Part shown: positions 18,113-26,660 of the stretch, in pieces
How the letters are laid out: every line of letters starts with the position of its first letter
How positions within the stretch are numbered: the first letter of the stretch is position 1
DNA from: Serratia proteamaculans
GTDB lineage: Bacteria > Pseudomonadota > Gammaproteobacteria > Enterobacterales > Enterobacteriaceae
DNA length: 64,000 nucleotides
Assembly: GCF_008830365.1 (NCBI RefSeq)
Contig: NZ_WBKI01000003.1
Coordinates: forward strand, 248,001-312,000
Direction of reading: 5' to 3'
Program-made: the position numbers and the translations under genes
The notes under the pieces: model-generated
Seen by the model: only the letters and a program-made list of their open reading frames with translations
What the model was told of the DNA's origin: nothing
The model's database searches: none

Positions 18113-19225
18113 GTGAAAAGAAAAACCGGTTTTTTGTTTGATGAACGCTGTTTCTGGCATAGCACCGGCCTGCACACTACCACGCTGCCGGTTGGCGGCT
18201 GGGTGCAACCGCCTTCGGGGGCCGGCCATGCGGAGTCGCCGGAAACCAAACGGCGGATGAAGAACCTGATGGATGTGTCCGGCCTGTCGCGTCAGCTCAC
18301 ACTGCTGAGCGCCGAACTGGCGACGGATGAAGACCTGCTGCGCATTCACCCGGCCGATTATTTGCAACGTTTTAAACAGCTGAGCGACAACGGCGGCGGC
18401 ATGCTGGGGGAAGAAGCCCCGCTGGGACCGGGCAGCTATGAGATTGCCAAACTGTCCGCCGGGTTAGCCTGCGCGGCGGTCGAGGCCGTGCTGCTGGGTG
18501 AGCTGGATAACGCCTATGCGCTGTCACACCCGCCGGGACACCACTGCCTGCCTGACCAATCGATGGGCTTTTGTTTTTTGGCCAATATCCCGATCGCCAT
18601 CGAGCGCGCTAAACAGAAATACGGTTTGGGCAAAGTGGCGGTACTCGACTGGGACGTGCATCACGGCAATGGTACCCAGCATATCTACTGGCAGCGTGAC
18701 GACGTGTTGACGCTGTCGCTGCATCAGGACGGCTGCTTCCCCGCCGGGTACTCCGGTGAACAAGACTGCGGGGCCGGGCCAGGCGAAGGCTATAACATCA
18801 ATATTCCGCTGCTGGCCGGGGCCGGTGACGACGGTTATCTGTATGCCATGCAGCAGATTGTCATTCCGGCGCTGGAGCAATTCCAGCCGGAGTTGATCAT
18901 AGTCGCCTGCGGCTACGACGCCAACGCCCTGGATCCGCTGGCACGCATGCAGTTGCACAGCGACAGTTTCCGCAACATGACGGCTTTGGTGCAGGACGCG
19001 GCCGACCGTCTGTGTGGAGGAAAATTGGTGATGGTGCATGAGGGCGGTTATGCCGAATCCTACGTGCCGTTCTGCGGCCTGGCGGTGATGGAACAACTCA
19101 GTGGCATCCGCACCGAAGCCCAGGATCCGCTGCTGGAGTTCATCCAACAGCAGCAGCCGCGCGAGGCCTTCAATCAGTTCCAACGCCAGGCCATCGATAC
19201 GCTGGCGCAACAGTTCATTCGCTAA
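18113..19225 (+). CDS. class II histone-deacetylase-family amidohydrolase (acetylpolyamine deacetylase-like)
   Basis: A 370-residue zinc amidohydrolase with a GTG start and AGGAG 7 nt upstream. Signature motifs are SHPPGHHC (catalytic His pair at 143-144), DWDVHHGNGTQ (zinc ligands Asp181 and His183), GYDANALDP (Asp269) and VHEGGYAESY. Bacterial members deacetylate acetylpolyamines or cleave other amides. In the context of a PuuB-like oxidase, an alcohol dehydrogenase and a PuuA-like synthetase at 50 kb, an acetylated amine substrate is a fair guess, not proven. Confidence 0.88.
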   Translation: MKRKTGFLFDERCFWHSTGLHTTTLPVGGWVQPPSGAGHAESPETKRRMKNLMDVSGLSRQLTLLSAELATDEDLLRIHPADYLQRFKQLSDNGGGMLGEEAPLGPGSYEIAKLSAGLACAAVEAVLLGELDNAYALSHPPGHHCLPDQSMGFCFLANIPIAIERAKQKYGLGKVAVLDWDVHHGNGTQHIYWQRDDVLTLSLHQDGCFPAGYSGEQDCGAGPGEGYNINIPLLAGAGDDGYLYAMQQIVIPALEQFQPELIIVACGYDANALDPLARMQLHSDSFRNMTALVQDAADRLCGGKLVMVHEGGYAESYVPFCGLAVMEQLSGIRTEAQDPLLEFIQQQQPREAFNQFQRQAIDTLAQQFIR

Positions 19226-19232
19226 TCACTAC

Positions 19233-19253
19233 GGGGCGCGCACTCCGCGCCCC
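19233..19253. repeat. GGGGCGCG / CGCGCCCC hairpin
   Basis: An 8-bp perfect stem with a 5-nt loop lies between the amidohydrolase and hydrolase genes. The same stem occurs at 30652-30675 and a relative at 51879-51896. With flanking CCTAC it looks like a small intergenic palindrome family that may act in 3'-end formation. Confidence 0.6.
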
Positions 19254-19321
19254 TACCCATTCCCCGCTTTGCCGCTACGCTGAATAGGACTTTCTAAATC
19301 CCTACCGATGAGAAAAATAAT

Positions 19322-20128
19322 ATGTCTGAACAGAAAATCAGCTTTATCAAAGGCAGTCAGGGCGACATTGCGGTCCACGATTGGGGCCATGAGCGGCCAC
19401 GCTTTCTGGCGCTGCTGGTGCACGGTTATGGCGAGCATCTCGGTCGCTATCAGTACGTGGCGCGAACGTTAGAAGCACAGGGTGCGCGGGTGTTCGGACC
19501 TGACCATCTCGGCCATGGGTTGTCACAGGGTGAACGCGTATTGATTGAGGATTATGATGCCGTAGTCGACGACGTTCACCGCGTAGTCGAGCATTTTAAG
19601 GCATTACACCTTGACGCCCCACTGGTGGTCATCGGCCATTCGATGGGCGGCATGATCGCCACTCGCTACGTTCAGCGTTATGGCGATGACGTGCGCGCGC
19701 TGGTGCTCTCCGGCCCGTTGATCGGCGAAAGAACCCAGATCTCCGATCTGCTTGGCCTGTCGAAGATCCCTGATGAACCTCTCGATACCGCCACCCTGTC
19801 GCGCGATCCGGCAGTCGGCGTGGCTTATCAGGCCGATCCGCTGGTGTGGCATGGGCCCTTCAAACGCCCGACGTTGCACGCCATGCAGCAGATACTGGCC
19901 AAAATCAACAACGGGCCGGGCTTCGGCGCACTGCCCACGCTGTGGATACACGGTGACGACGACCGGCTGGTGCTGATGGCGCAATCACAAACCACCATCA
20001 ATCTACTGAAGGGCAGTGATTTTGAGGTCATGATTAACCCCGGCGGACGGCATGAGAGTTTTAACGAAACCAACAAGGATCAGATATTGCGGCGGATCGG
20101 CGACTTTATTAAGCGGGTGCTGGGATAG
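19322..20128 (+). CDS. alpha/beta hydrolase, monoacylglycerol-lipase-like
   Basis: A 268-residue serine hydrolase of the hydrolase_4 type. It has oxyanion motif HGYGEHLGRY near 34-43, nucleophile elbow GHSMGG (Ser107), acid Asp in WIHGDDDRL and His in GGRHESFNE. It likely cleaves lipid esters or a related ester/amide. It follows the amidohydrolase by 96 bp, with the hairpin between them, and ends the plus-strand group. Confidence 0.85.
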   Translation: MSEQKISFIKGSQGDIAVHDWGHERPRFLALLVHGYGEHLGRYQYVARTLEAQGARVFGPDHLGHGLSQGERVLIEDYDAVVDDVHRVVEHFKALHLDAPLVVIGHSMGGMIATRYVQRYGDDVRALVLSGPLIGERTQISDLLGLSKIPDEPLDTATLSRDPAVGVAYQADPLVWHGPFKRPTLHAMQQILAKINNGPGFGALPTLWIHGDDDRLVLMAQSQTTINLLKGSDFEVMINPGGRHESFNETNKDQILRRIGDFIKRVLG

Positions 20129-20135
20129 CGGATTG

Positions 20136-20158
20136 CCCCTCTCCCGCTGGAGAGGGGC
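20136..20158. terminator. bidirectional hairpin between convergent genes
   Basis: CCCCTCTCC / GGAGAGGGG is a 9-bp stem with a loop of about 5 nt, 7 bp after the hydrolase stop and 12 bp before the cupin stop. It belongs by sequence to the CCCTCTCC repeat family seen at 5250 and 49812. It probably ends transcription from both sides. Confidence 0.6.
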
Positions 20159-20169
20159 TGGCGCCGAGA

Positions 20170-20535
20170 TCAACCTTCGACAATCGCCAGATAGTGTTTC
20201 ACAAAGCGATCGGAGGTGATCTCCCAGCGCACCGGCGTGCCTTTCTCAACAAACCACGAATCCCCGGCCTGATACTGCACGGATTGGCCGGTGTTCTCAT
20301 CGGTCAGCGTTGCCGTGCCTTCCCACACCGTGGCATGTTCGGCAAACGGATACTCCATCACAAAGGTGCCACGGGTACAGCTAAAAATTCCGCAGCTCAG
20401 GTTGTCGGTCGGCTCACCGAAAATACCCGCCACGCCGACGGTTGGTTCACCGGCGATCACTTTGGCGCCCAGATTACTGACGCTGCCAATCTCCAGCAGT
20501 TCAGGCAGCGGTTGTTTAAGCAGTAATGGTTTCAT
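20170..20535 (-). CDS. cupin-domain protein
   Basis: A 121-residue single-domain cupin of the EutQ/DUF861 type. It has MEYPFAEHATVWEGTATLTD and YQAGDSWFVEKGTPVRWEI. The usual metal-binding His cluster is reduced, so it may bind or store rather than catalyse. It lies 21 nt after the FAD oxidoreductase gene on the same strand, and such cupins commonly accompany PuuB/DadA-type oxidases. Function unknown. Confidence 0.75.
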   Translation of the reverse strand: MKPLLLKQPLPELLEIGSVSNLGAKVIAGEPTVGVAGIFGEPTDNLSCGIFSCTRGTFVMEYPFAEHATVWEGTATLTDENTGQSVQYQAGDSWFVEKGTPVRWEITSDRFVKHYLAIVEG

Positions 20536-20556
20536 TTTTCTCTCCTGTGATAAGAA

Positions 20557-21858
20557 TTAGCGGCGGCCTTTCCAGTAGCCGGATGTCTGGTGCCACACCT
20601 TGCCGGCGGTGGTCATCACCCGCCGCAGTTTGTCCTTGCCGAAGATATTGACGTGTGGGATCGAACTCATCAGATCGTAACGATCGGATCCTTCACCCAT
20701 GCCCTCCGCCAGCACCTTGCAAACGATATGGCTCGGGGTTACGCCAAAACCGGAATAGCCCTGCACATAGAACACGTTATCGTGCTGCGGCAAGGTGCCA
20801 ATCTGCGGGAACAGGTTGGCGCTGCAGCACAGCGGCCCACCCCAGGCCAGGTCGATCTTGACGTTATGCAGGTACGGAAACACCTTCAACATCAAATGAC
20901 GGTTCCAGGCTTTGAGATCTGCCGGAATGTATTCGATCAAGCGGGTGGCGCTGCCGAACAGCAGGCGATTTTCGTTGGTCACCCGGTAATAGTCGATCAC
21001 CGGGCGGATATCGCTGTAGGCACCGCGGATCGGGCTGATCTGGCGGATCAGTTCGTCAGACAGCGGTTCGGTCGCCAGTTGGAAAGCGTAGGTATTGATG
21101 GTTTTGTTGTAGATGAACGGCTCCATGCCGTTGAGAAAACCGTTGCACGCCCACAGCATTTTGTTGGCACGTACCGACCCCATGGCGGTACGCACCTTTA
21201 TGCGCGGGCCATACTCCACGTCGAGCACGCTGCTGTTTTCGAAGATCTTCACGCCGTAGCCGCTCAACGCCTGTGCCTCGCCCAGCAACAGGTTGAGCGA
21301 ATGCACGTGGCCGCCGCCCATGTGTTTCAATGCACAGGTGTAGGCGTCCGATCCCACCACCTGCTTCACCTCGGATCCGGTATAGAGTTCGATCTCTTCG
21401 TCTGGCGAGACCGCCTTGAACTCCTTCAGCCAGCTGCGCAGGGTTTTCTCCTGCCGCGCGTTGCTGCCCAGGTAGCCATAGCCAAAGCAGAAATCGGCAT
21501 CGATTTGGTATTTTTTGATGCGCTCGCGAATAATCCCGGCGCCGAGATTACTGATTTTAAAGATGGTTTCCAGCCCGGCCGGGCCAACGTGGCGTTTGAT
21601 CTTTTCCAGATCGTGGCCGATACCGGCCATCACCTGCCCGCCGTTACGCCCGGTACCGCCGTAACCCAAATGACGGCCTTCCAGAATGGCGATATTGGTG
21701 ATGCCCTGCTCCGCCAGCTCCAGCGCGGTGTTGATGCCGGAGAAGCCGCCGCCGATGATCACCACGTCAACATCCAGATCCTCTTCCAGCGTGGGGAAGC
21801 GCAGATCGTACTTTTTGGTTGCCGCGTAGTAGGTTAAGGATTCGATATTATTATTCAC
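20557..21858 (-). CDS. FAD-dependent amine/amino-acid oxidoreductase, PuuB-like
   Basis: A 433-residue DAO-family flavoprotein. It has the FAD Rossmann motif VVIIGGGFSGINTALELAE near 33-51, GYGGTGRNGGQVMAGIG near 65-81 typical of PuuB/OrdL oxidases, and a C-terminal VQGYSGFGVTP. It should oxidise a primary or secondary amine, or gamma-glutamyl amine, to an aldehyde. It is followed by the cupin gene. The exact substrate is uncertain; an L-pipecolate or gamma-glutamylputrescine-like compound is possible. Confidence 0.85.
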   Translation of the reverse strand: MNNNIESLTYYAATKKYDLRFPTLEEDLDVDVVIIGGGFSGINTALELAEQGITNIAILEGRHLGYGGTGRNGGQVMAGIGHDLEKIKRHVGPAGLETIFKISNLGAGIIRERIKKYQIDADFCFGYGYLGSNARQEKTLRSWLKEFKAVSPDEEIELYTGSEVKQVVGSDAYTCALKHMGGGHVHSLNLLLGEAQALSGYGVKIFENSSVLDVEYGPRIKVRTAMGSVRANKMLWACNGFLNGMEPFIYNKTINTYAFQLATEPLSDELIRQISPIRGAYSDIRPVIDYYRVTNENRLLFGSATRLIEYIPADLKAWNRHLMLKVFPYLHNVKIDLAWGGPLCCSANLFPQIGTLPQHDNVFYVQGYSGFGVTPSHIVCKVLAEGMGEGSDRYDLMSSIPHVNIFGKDKLRRVMTTAGKVWHQTSGYWKGRR

Positions 21859-21959
21859 TGCCGCACTCCCGATGACCCTGGCTCTGTCAACGGATTATCG
21901 GCAAGCGGCCCGACGGCCACCATGTCCCCTTAGGGACATTCGCAACAAATAATTAACAC

Positions 21960-22718
21960 TCAGGCGCTGCGACGCAGCGGTGTGGCCAGCAGCAGGCTGA
22001 ACAATTCGGCCTGTGAGCCGATATCCAGCTTGCTGTAGATGTTTTTGCGGTGGTTTTTCACCGTGCCCAGGCTGATAAACAGCCGGTCGGCGATCTGTTG
22101 CGAACCGCAGCCGTCGAGGATCAGATCCACAATCTCTCGCTCCCGCGGAGTCAGCAAATAACGCGCCTGCACGGCACTGTCCGTTACCCGGTCTGGCATG
22201 GCGGGCGCAACCCTCACTTCGCCATGCAGGCGAGCGACGCTTTTCAGCAGTGTCAGCGCGTCACTCAGGTCTGCCAGCTGCGGGGAACGCACACCCACCG
22301 ACTGGCGCACCGAGCCAAAAAACACCCCCAACCCGCGTTCCGGCGTCAGCGGCAGCAGCACACCGGCTTCGTCATGCCAGCCGGTCATGCGATAAAAATT
22401 ACGATAATACTCAGTGTGATAAAAGCCGCTGGGGGCCAGTTGACGCAGGGTCAAGACCTCGCTACCCCCACCGCCGTTCAGCGCCTGATAAAACGGATCC
22501 TGCAGATAAGCGCCCTGCTGGTAGAGCTGATTTACCGCGTCACTGTTTTCTTTCTCGGTTTTGATCAGGCAGCATGGTGGCTGACCACGGTCGAAGGCAT
22601 AAACAATGGCGTTATCAAAGGCGAAATAACCTTCCAGCCAGGCCAGCAGGCTGGGATAGAAACGCGGGGTCGCCACTGTGTCGATCACCGCTGATAATCT
22701 TTCGACCTGAATATTCAT
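21960..22718 (-). CDS. LuxR-type transcriptional regulator
   Basis: A 252-residue regulator with an N-terminal sensor region (residues 1-170) and a C-terminal GerE HTH (YLLTPREREIVDLILDGCGS, ISLGTVKNHRKNIYSKLDIG). It sits 101 bp upstream of the FAD oxidoreductase gene on the same strand and is divergent from the alcohol dehydrogenase. It is therefore a likely local regulator of amine oxidation. Directly repeated TTAAC-AAATTAAC motifs lie upstream of its start. Confidence 0.85.
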   Translation of the reverse strand: MNIQVERLSAVIDTVATPRFYPSLLAWLEGYFAFDNAIVYAFDRGQPPCCLIKTEKENSDAVNQLYQQGAYLQDPFYQALNGGGGSEVLTLRQLAPSGFYHTEYYRNFYRMTGWHDEAGVLLPLTPERGLGVFFGSVRQSVGVRSPQLADLSDALTLLKSVARLHGEVRVAPAMPDRVTDSAVQARYLLTPREREIVDLILDGCGSQQIADRLFISLGTVKNHRKNIYSKLDIGSQAELFSLLLATPLRRSA

Positions 22719-22983
22719 CTCCGCCTCGCCATCATTAACAAATTAACAATCACCTTATTCCGGCTGTACCGTGGCCTGCTTGTTATAGAAAACACTCAAT
22801 AGCAGCAAATGCAACAGCACAATTGTTTACATGTTAAACAAATCACACCTTCGCCCGATTATCGCCGTCAGGCTCAGAGATGCTGGGTTAATATATTAAC
22901 GGATGCCTTTCAGGCAGCGAAAAGCAGTGGTTCAGCCGCAGAGGCTGGCTTATGCTGTGGTTTTCGCGCGCCAAGGAGAGACC
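22719..22983. promoter_or_regulatory. divergent region between LuxR-type gene and alcohol dehydrogenase
   Basis: This 265-bp region contains AT-rich inverted repeats: TTGTTT-N7-AAACAA at 22823-22841 and GTTAA-TATA-TTAAC at 22887-22900. The second shares its core with the palindromes at 10296 and 15921. Both are positioned to control the dehydrogenase promoter, possibly via the adjacent LuxR protein. Confidence 0.45.
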
Positions 22984-24111
22984 ATGACCCCCAGCCTGAC
23001 GATCGCCAACCGCCATACCTGGTTCGGCCACGGCAGTATCAGCCAACTGCTCCCGCTACTGACCGCCGAACCACAGCCGACGCTGTTGTTTAGCTGCCGC
23101 TCATTCCTCAATGGTGCGGTATATTCCTCTCTGGCCGACGCGCTGACACCGCTGTTGATCGGCACGGAGATCGTCAGCCACGAGGCTTCGCCGCAGGAGA
23201 TCGACGCCTGGGTGGCACGCTGGCGCGGTAAAGCCCAGCGAGTGGTGGCCATCGGCGGTGGCAGCGTGCTGGATGCCGCCAAAGCGTTTGCCGCCCTGGT
23301 GGAGCATCCGCTGCCAACCCTGCGCTATATGGAAAAGGTCGGTGATACGAAAATCAGCGGTGCCACCCTGCCGCTGATCGCCATTCCGACCACCGCCGGT
23401 ACCGGCAGCGAAGTGACCCAGAACGCGGTGATCACCGACACCCACTTCAGTAAGGTGAAAGCCTCGCTGCGCCATAACAACTTTGTGCCGCATACCGCCA
23501 TTCTGGATCCTCAACTGCTGGAGGGCGCACCGGACAAGGTGCTGGCCTATTGTGCCATCGATGCCTTCACCCATTTGTTCGAAGCCTATTTGTCTAAAAC
23601 CGCCAACGCCATGACCCGCGAGATGTCGCTGACCGGCATTCGCCACTTCCTGCTCGCCTGGCCGGCACTCAACCGCAGCGCCCAGGCCCGCGAGGATATT
23701 ATGCAGGCCTCGTACCTTGGCGGGCTGACGCTGAGCGCCGCTGGACTGGGGGTGATCCACGGCATTGCCGGTGAGATTGGCGCATTGCGTGACTATCACC
23801 ACGGCCAGGTTTGCGGCCGCCTGCTGTTGCCGTTCCTCGAACTGCTGGCACAAAGCGAACAACCGCAGCAACGGGCGCTGATGGCCGAACTCGCCGCGCG
23901 TCTGTTCCCCGAGCAACAGGACAGCCCGGAGCGCTATCTGATCGACTTTATTACCCGCCATGCCATCGCCACCTTCTGGCAGGACGACCTGCCGATTTCT
24001 GCCGACGAATTGGCGGTGACGCTGGCAAAATCCAACAGCAAGAACTCATTGATCGACTACAGCGCGCCCCAGCGACAGCTGATGATCGAAGGCGCTTTCC
24101 GCGTCGAATGA
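22984..24111 (+). CDS. iron-containing (group III) alcohol dehydrogenase
   Basis: A 375-residue dehydrogenase. It has NAD motif GGGSVLDAAK at 91-100, PTTAGTGSEVT at 135-145, and the metal ligands expected at Asp193, His197, His259 and His272/273. It interconverts an alcohol and an aldehyde. The ATG at 22984 has AAGGAGA at 7 nt; an upstream in-frame extension of 27 codons is not conserved-looking. Paired with the FAD oxidase it may reduce or oxidise the amine-derived aldehyde. Confidence 0.88.
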   Translation: MTPSLTIANRHTWFGHGSISQLLPLLTAEPQPTLLFSCRSFLNGAVYSSLADALTPLLIGTEIVSHEASPQEIDAWVARWRGKAQRVVAIGGGSVLDAAKAFAALVEHPLPTLRYMEKVGDTKISGATLPLIAIPTTAGTGSEVTQNAVITDTHFSKVKASLRHNNFVPHTAILDPQLLEGAPDKVLAYCAIDAFTHLFEAYLSKTANAMTREMSLTGIRHFLLAWPALNRSAQAREDIMQASYLGGLTLSAAGLGVIHGIAGEIGALRDYHHGQVCGRLLLPFLELLAQSEQPQQRALMAELAARLFPEQQDSPERYLIDFITRHAIATFWQDDLPISADELAVTLAKSNSKNSLIDYSAPQRQLMIEGAFRVE

Positions 24112-24149
24112 TTATATAATTCGCTCAAAGTAATAGCGGGAGATTGGAA

Positions 24150-24242
24150 ATGGGTATCGTCAGTTGGATTTTTACCGGCATCGCCATTGGTATCCTGGTC
24201 GGCGTGCTGATCAAGATTTTTGGCAAGAAAAAAGACCAGTAA
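24150..24242 (+). CDS. 30-residue single-span membrane protein
   Basis: Too short for routine ORF calling: MGIVSWIFTGIAIGILVGVL followed by IKIFGKKKDQ. A GGGAGA site sits 6-8 nt before the ATG. One membrane helix (about residues 3-24) ends in a Lys-rich tail. The opening resembles the first helix of GlsB/YeaQ-family proteins, but the rest of that family is absent. It is 38 nt after the alcohol dehydrogenase and convergent with the lysR gene. Function unknown. Confidence 0.6.
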   Translation: MGIVSWIFTGIAIGILVGVLIKIFGKKKDQ

Positions 24243-24245
24243 ACA

Positions 24246-25175
24246 TCACGCTGTTCCATGAGTCGTCAGCAGGCATTCGTGGAACAGCTTCACCACCCGC
24301 TGTGGGCTGGGTGAGCGCCGCAGTACGCTGGAATATTCACAGTGATAGCGGAACAGCGCCGGCTTGATCGCCCGCATCATATTCTGTGCGACAAAAAACG
24401 CCGCATAGTGGTCGGGAAGAAAACCCACGTACTTGCCGGAAAGGATTAAGGTGGCGATAGACTCCTGAGCAAAACCCGTCGCCTTGCGCTGCAAATGCTG
24501 CTGTAAACTCAGCTCCATATTCGGCGAGTGATAACCTAGTCCGGCAAAAGCATAATTGTGCAGGAGATCCCAATTCAGCGCGTCGTGATTAGCGAAAAAT
24601 AATTCATGTTGCGCGCCGCAATATAAGAACATCCTCTCATTAAATAATGAACTATAAGATAAACTTTCCGCACTGCGGTGCATGGGAATAATGCCAATCT
24701 GAAATTGGCCGTCAATAACGCCACGTTCAATGGTATTTATTGGCTCCACATACATTTGCAAAGACACCTCCGGTGCCTGCTCACTAAATAAGGCAATTGC
24801 CCGGCCGATGTGTGCCTGTGGGTTGCTGACGGTATGGTCAAATATCGCCACGTGCAGTTGCCCACCCAGGCGCTGGTGCACATCATCTACCCCACGGCGA
24901 AATGCCTCGGTGGCCGCCAGCAGCTTGGTGGTTTCCTGGTAAATCAGCAGCCCTTCGTCAGTGACCGCAAACCCCTCACGCCCGCGCTGGCAAAGCGTCA
25001 GCCCCAAGCGTTGCTCCAGATCCTTGATATGTTTGCTGATGGTCGACAGGCTGATATTCAGCTCCAGTTCGGCCGCACTCATGCCACCGCAGTCGACCAC
25101 CGCCTTAAATACCCGCAGCAACCGCAGGTCCATATCCGACAGCTGCCCCAAAATTGCGCGCTTTTTTACTTGCAT
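24246..25175 (-). CDS. LysR-family regulator, divergent from beta-alanine operon
   Basis: A 309-residue LTTR with an N-terminal winged HTH (MDLRLLRVFKAVVDCGGMSA, NISLSTISKHIKDLEQRLGL) and a periplasmic-binding-like effector domain after residue 100. It is divergent from the aminotransferase gene with 130 bp between, the usual layout for regulating its neighbour. The intergenic DNA contains TTAAC repeats near 25255-25275. Confidence 0.85.
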   Translation of the reverse strand: MQVKKRAILGQLSDMDLRLLRVFKAVVDCGGMSAAELELNISLSTISKHIKDLEQRLGLTLCQRGREGFAVTDEGLLIYQETTKLLAATEAFRRGVDDVHQRLGGQLHVAIFDHTVSNPQAHIGRAIALFSEQAPEVSLQMYVEPINTIERGVIDGQFQIGIIPMHRSAESLSYSSLFNERMFLYCGAQHELFFANHDALNWDLLHNYAFAGLGYHSPNMELSLQQHLQRKATGFAQESIATLILSGKYVGFLPDHYAAFFVAQNMMRAIKPALFRYHCEYSSVLRRSPSPQRVVKLFHECLLTTHGTA

Positions 25176-25305
25176 AAAACCTTAAGTAAGTTTCGATATA
25201 TGATTATTCACATTAGTGAAGAAGCGGAACATAGTCAATTTGAAGAAACAATTCATTAACACGTCAGATTATTAACCCTACCTATTCTCCCCCCCGGAGG
25301 GAAAA

Positions 25306-26646
25306 ATGGCTGATTTAAATCACTCTGAAAATAAACCCGAACGTGAATGGTTAGAAGCTCATTGGATGCCGTTTACCGGTAACCGTAATTTTAAAACCAA
25401 CCCGAGAATGATAAGCCACGCTGAAGGCGTTTATTATACCAGTCAGGATGGACGCAAAGTTTTTGACGGTTTATCTGGGTTATGGTGCTGCGGCTTGGGC
25501 CATGGCCGCACGGAAATAGCGGAAGCGGCTTATCGGCAACTTTCTCAATTGGATTATTCCCCGGCGTTTCAGTTTGGCCATGCATTGTCTTTTGAGCTGG
25601 CGAATAAAATTAAGGCCATGACACCGGCCGGGTTGGACTATGTGTTTTTCACCGGCTCCGGCTCCGAAGCGGCAGACACCTCGTTAAAAATGGCCCGTGC
25701 CTACTGGCGAGCCAAAGGCCAGGCGGGCAAAACCTGCTTTATCGGCCGCGAAAAGGGTTACCACGGCGTTAACTTCGGCGGCATTGCGGTGGGCGGGATC
25801 GCCGGCAACCGTAAAGCCTTTGGTGCCAGTGCCGAAGCCGACCATCTGCCCCATACCCTGCTGGCGGGTAACGCCTTTTCACGCGGTATGCCGGAACAGG
25901 GTGCGGAACTGGCGGAGGAGCTGAACAGGATCATCACCCTGCGTGATGCCTCGACCATTGCCGCCGTGATTATCGAACCCTTCTCCGGTTCCGCCGGGGT
26001 GATCGTACCGCCGGTCGGTTATCTGCAACGCATCCGCGAGATCTGCACTCAACACAATATCCTGCTGATTTTTGATGAAGTGATCACCGCCTTTGGCCGC
26101 TGCGGTGCCCTGACCGGTGCCGAAGCCTTTGGCGTCACGCCCGACATCATGAATATCGCCAAACAGGTTACCAATGGCGCACAACCCATGGGTGCGGTGG
26201 TGGTGCGGCCAGAGATTTACCAGGCCTTTATGGCCACCGATGAACCGGAGTATTTGCTCGAATTCCCACACGGTTACACCTATTCCGCCCACCCGGTCAG
26301 TTGTGCGGTGGGGCTGGCAACGCTGGATATCATTGAGCGCGAGCAGATGATCGAACGGGTGCAGGCACTGGCGCCGTATTTCGAGCAGGCTGTGCACGGT
26401 TTGCAGGGCTGCCGTCACGTGACCGACATTCGTAACTTTGGTCTGGCGGCCGGTATCACGCTGGCGGCGCGACCGGGGGAAGCGGCGCGCAGGCCATATG
26501 AGGTGGCGATGCGCTGCTGGGAAAAAGGATTTTATGTCCGCTACGGCGGCGACACTCTGCAACTGGCCCCGCCGTTTATCAGCAGCGAGGCGCAGATCGA
26601 TTCGTTAATCAACGCCCTGGGCGACGCCATCAACGCAACCGAATAA
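25306..26646 (+). CDS. beta-alanine:pyruvate (omega-amino acid) aminotransferase
   Basis: A 446-residue class III PLP aminotransferase, very like Pseudomonas beta-alanine--pyruvate transaminase (LEAHWMPFTGNRNFKTNPRM, FDGLSGLWCCGLGHGRTEIA). PLP Lys286 lies in IAKQVTNGA, Asp257 in FDEVITAFGR, and GYHGVNFGG lies near 151-159. It should transfer the beta-alanine amino group to pyruvate, giving malonate semialdehyde for the next enzyme. A CGGAGGG site precedes the start. First gene of a four-gene operon. Confidence 0.88.
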   Translation: MADLNHSENKPEREWLEAHWMPFTGNRNFKTNPRMISHAEGVYYTSQDGRKVFDGLSGLWCCGLGHGRTEIAEAAYRQLSQLDYSPAFQFGHALSFELANKIKAMTPAGLDYVFFTGSGSEAADTSLKMARAYWRAKGQAGKTCFIGREKGYHGVNFGGIAVGGIAGNRKAFGASAEADHLPHTLLAGNAFSRGMPEQGAELAEELNRIITLRDASTIAAVIIEPFSGSAGVIVPPVGYLQRIREICTQHNILLIFDEVITAFGRCGALTGAEAFGVTPDIMNIAKQVTNGAQPMGAVVVRPEIYQAFMATDEPEYLLEFPHGYTYSAHPVSCAVGLATLDIIEREQMIERVQALAPYFEQAVHGLQGCRHVTDIRNFGLAAGITLAARPGEAARRPYEVAMRCWEKGFYVRYGGDTLQLAPPFISSEAQIDSLINALGDAINATE

Positions 26647-26660
26647 CAGGAGCGAATACC

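Noticed and set aside
20590-21837. A 415-codon open frame antisense to the FAD oxidoreductase gene
   Set aside because: Composition is typical of antisense shadows and no domain is visible; the sense gene has clear FAD motifs.
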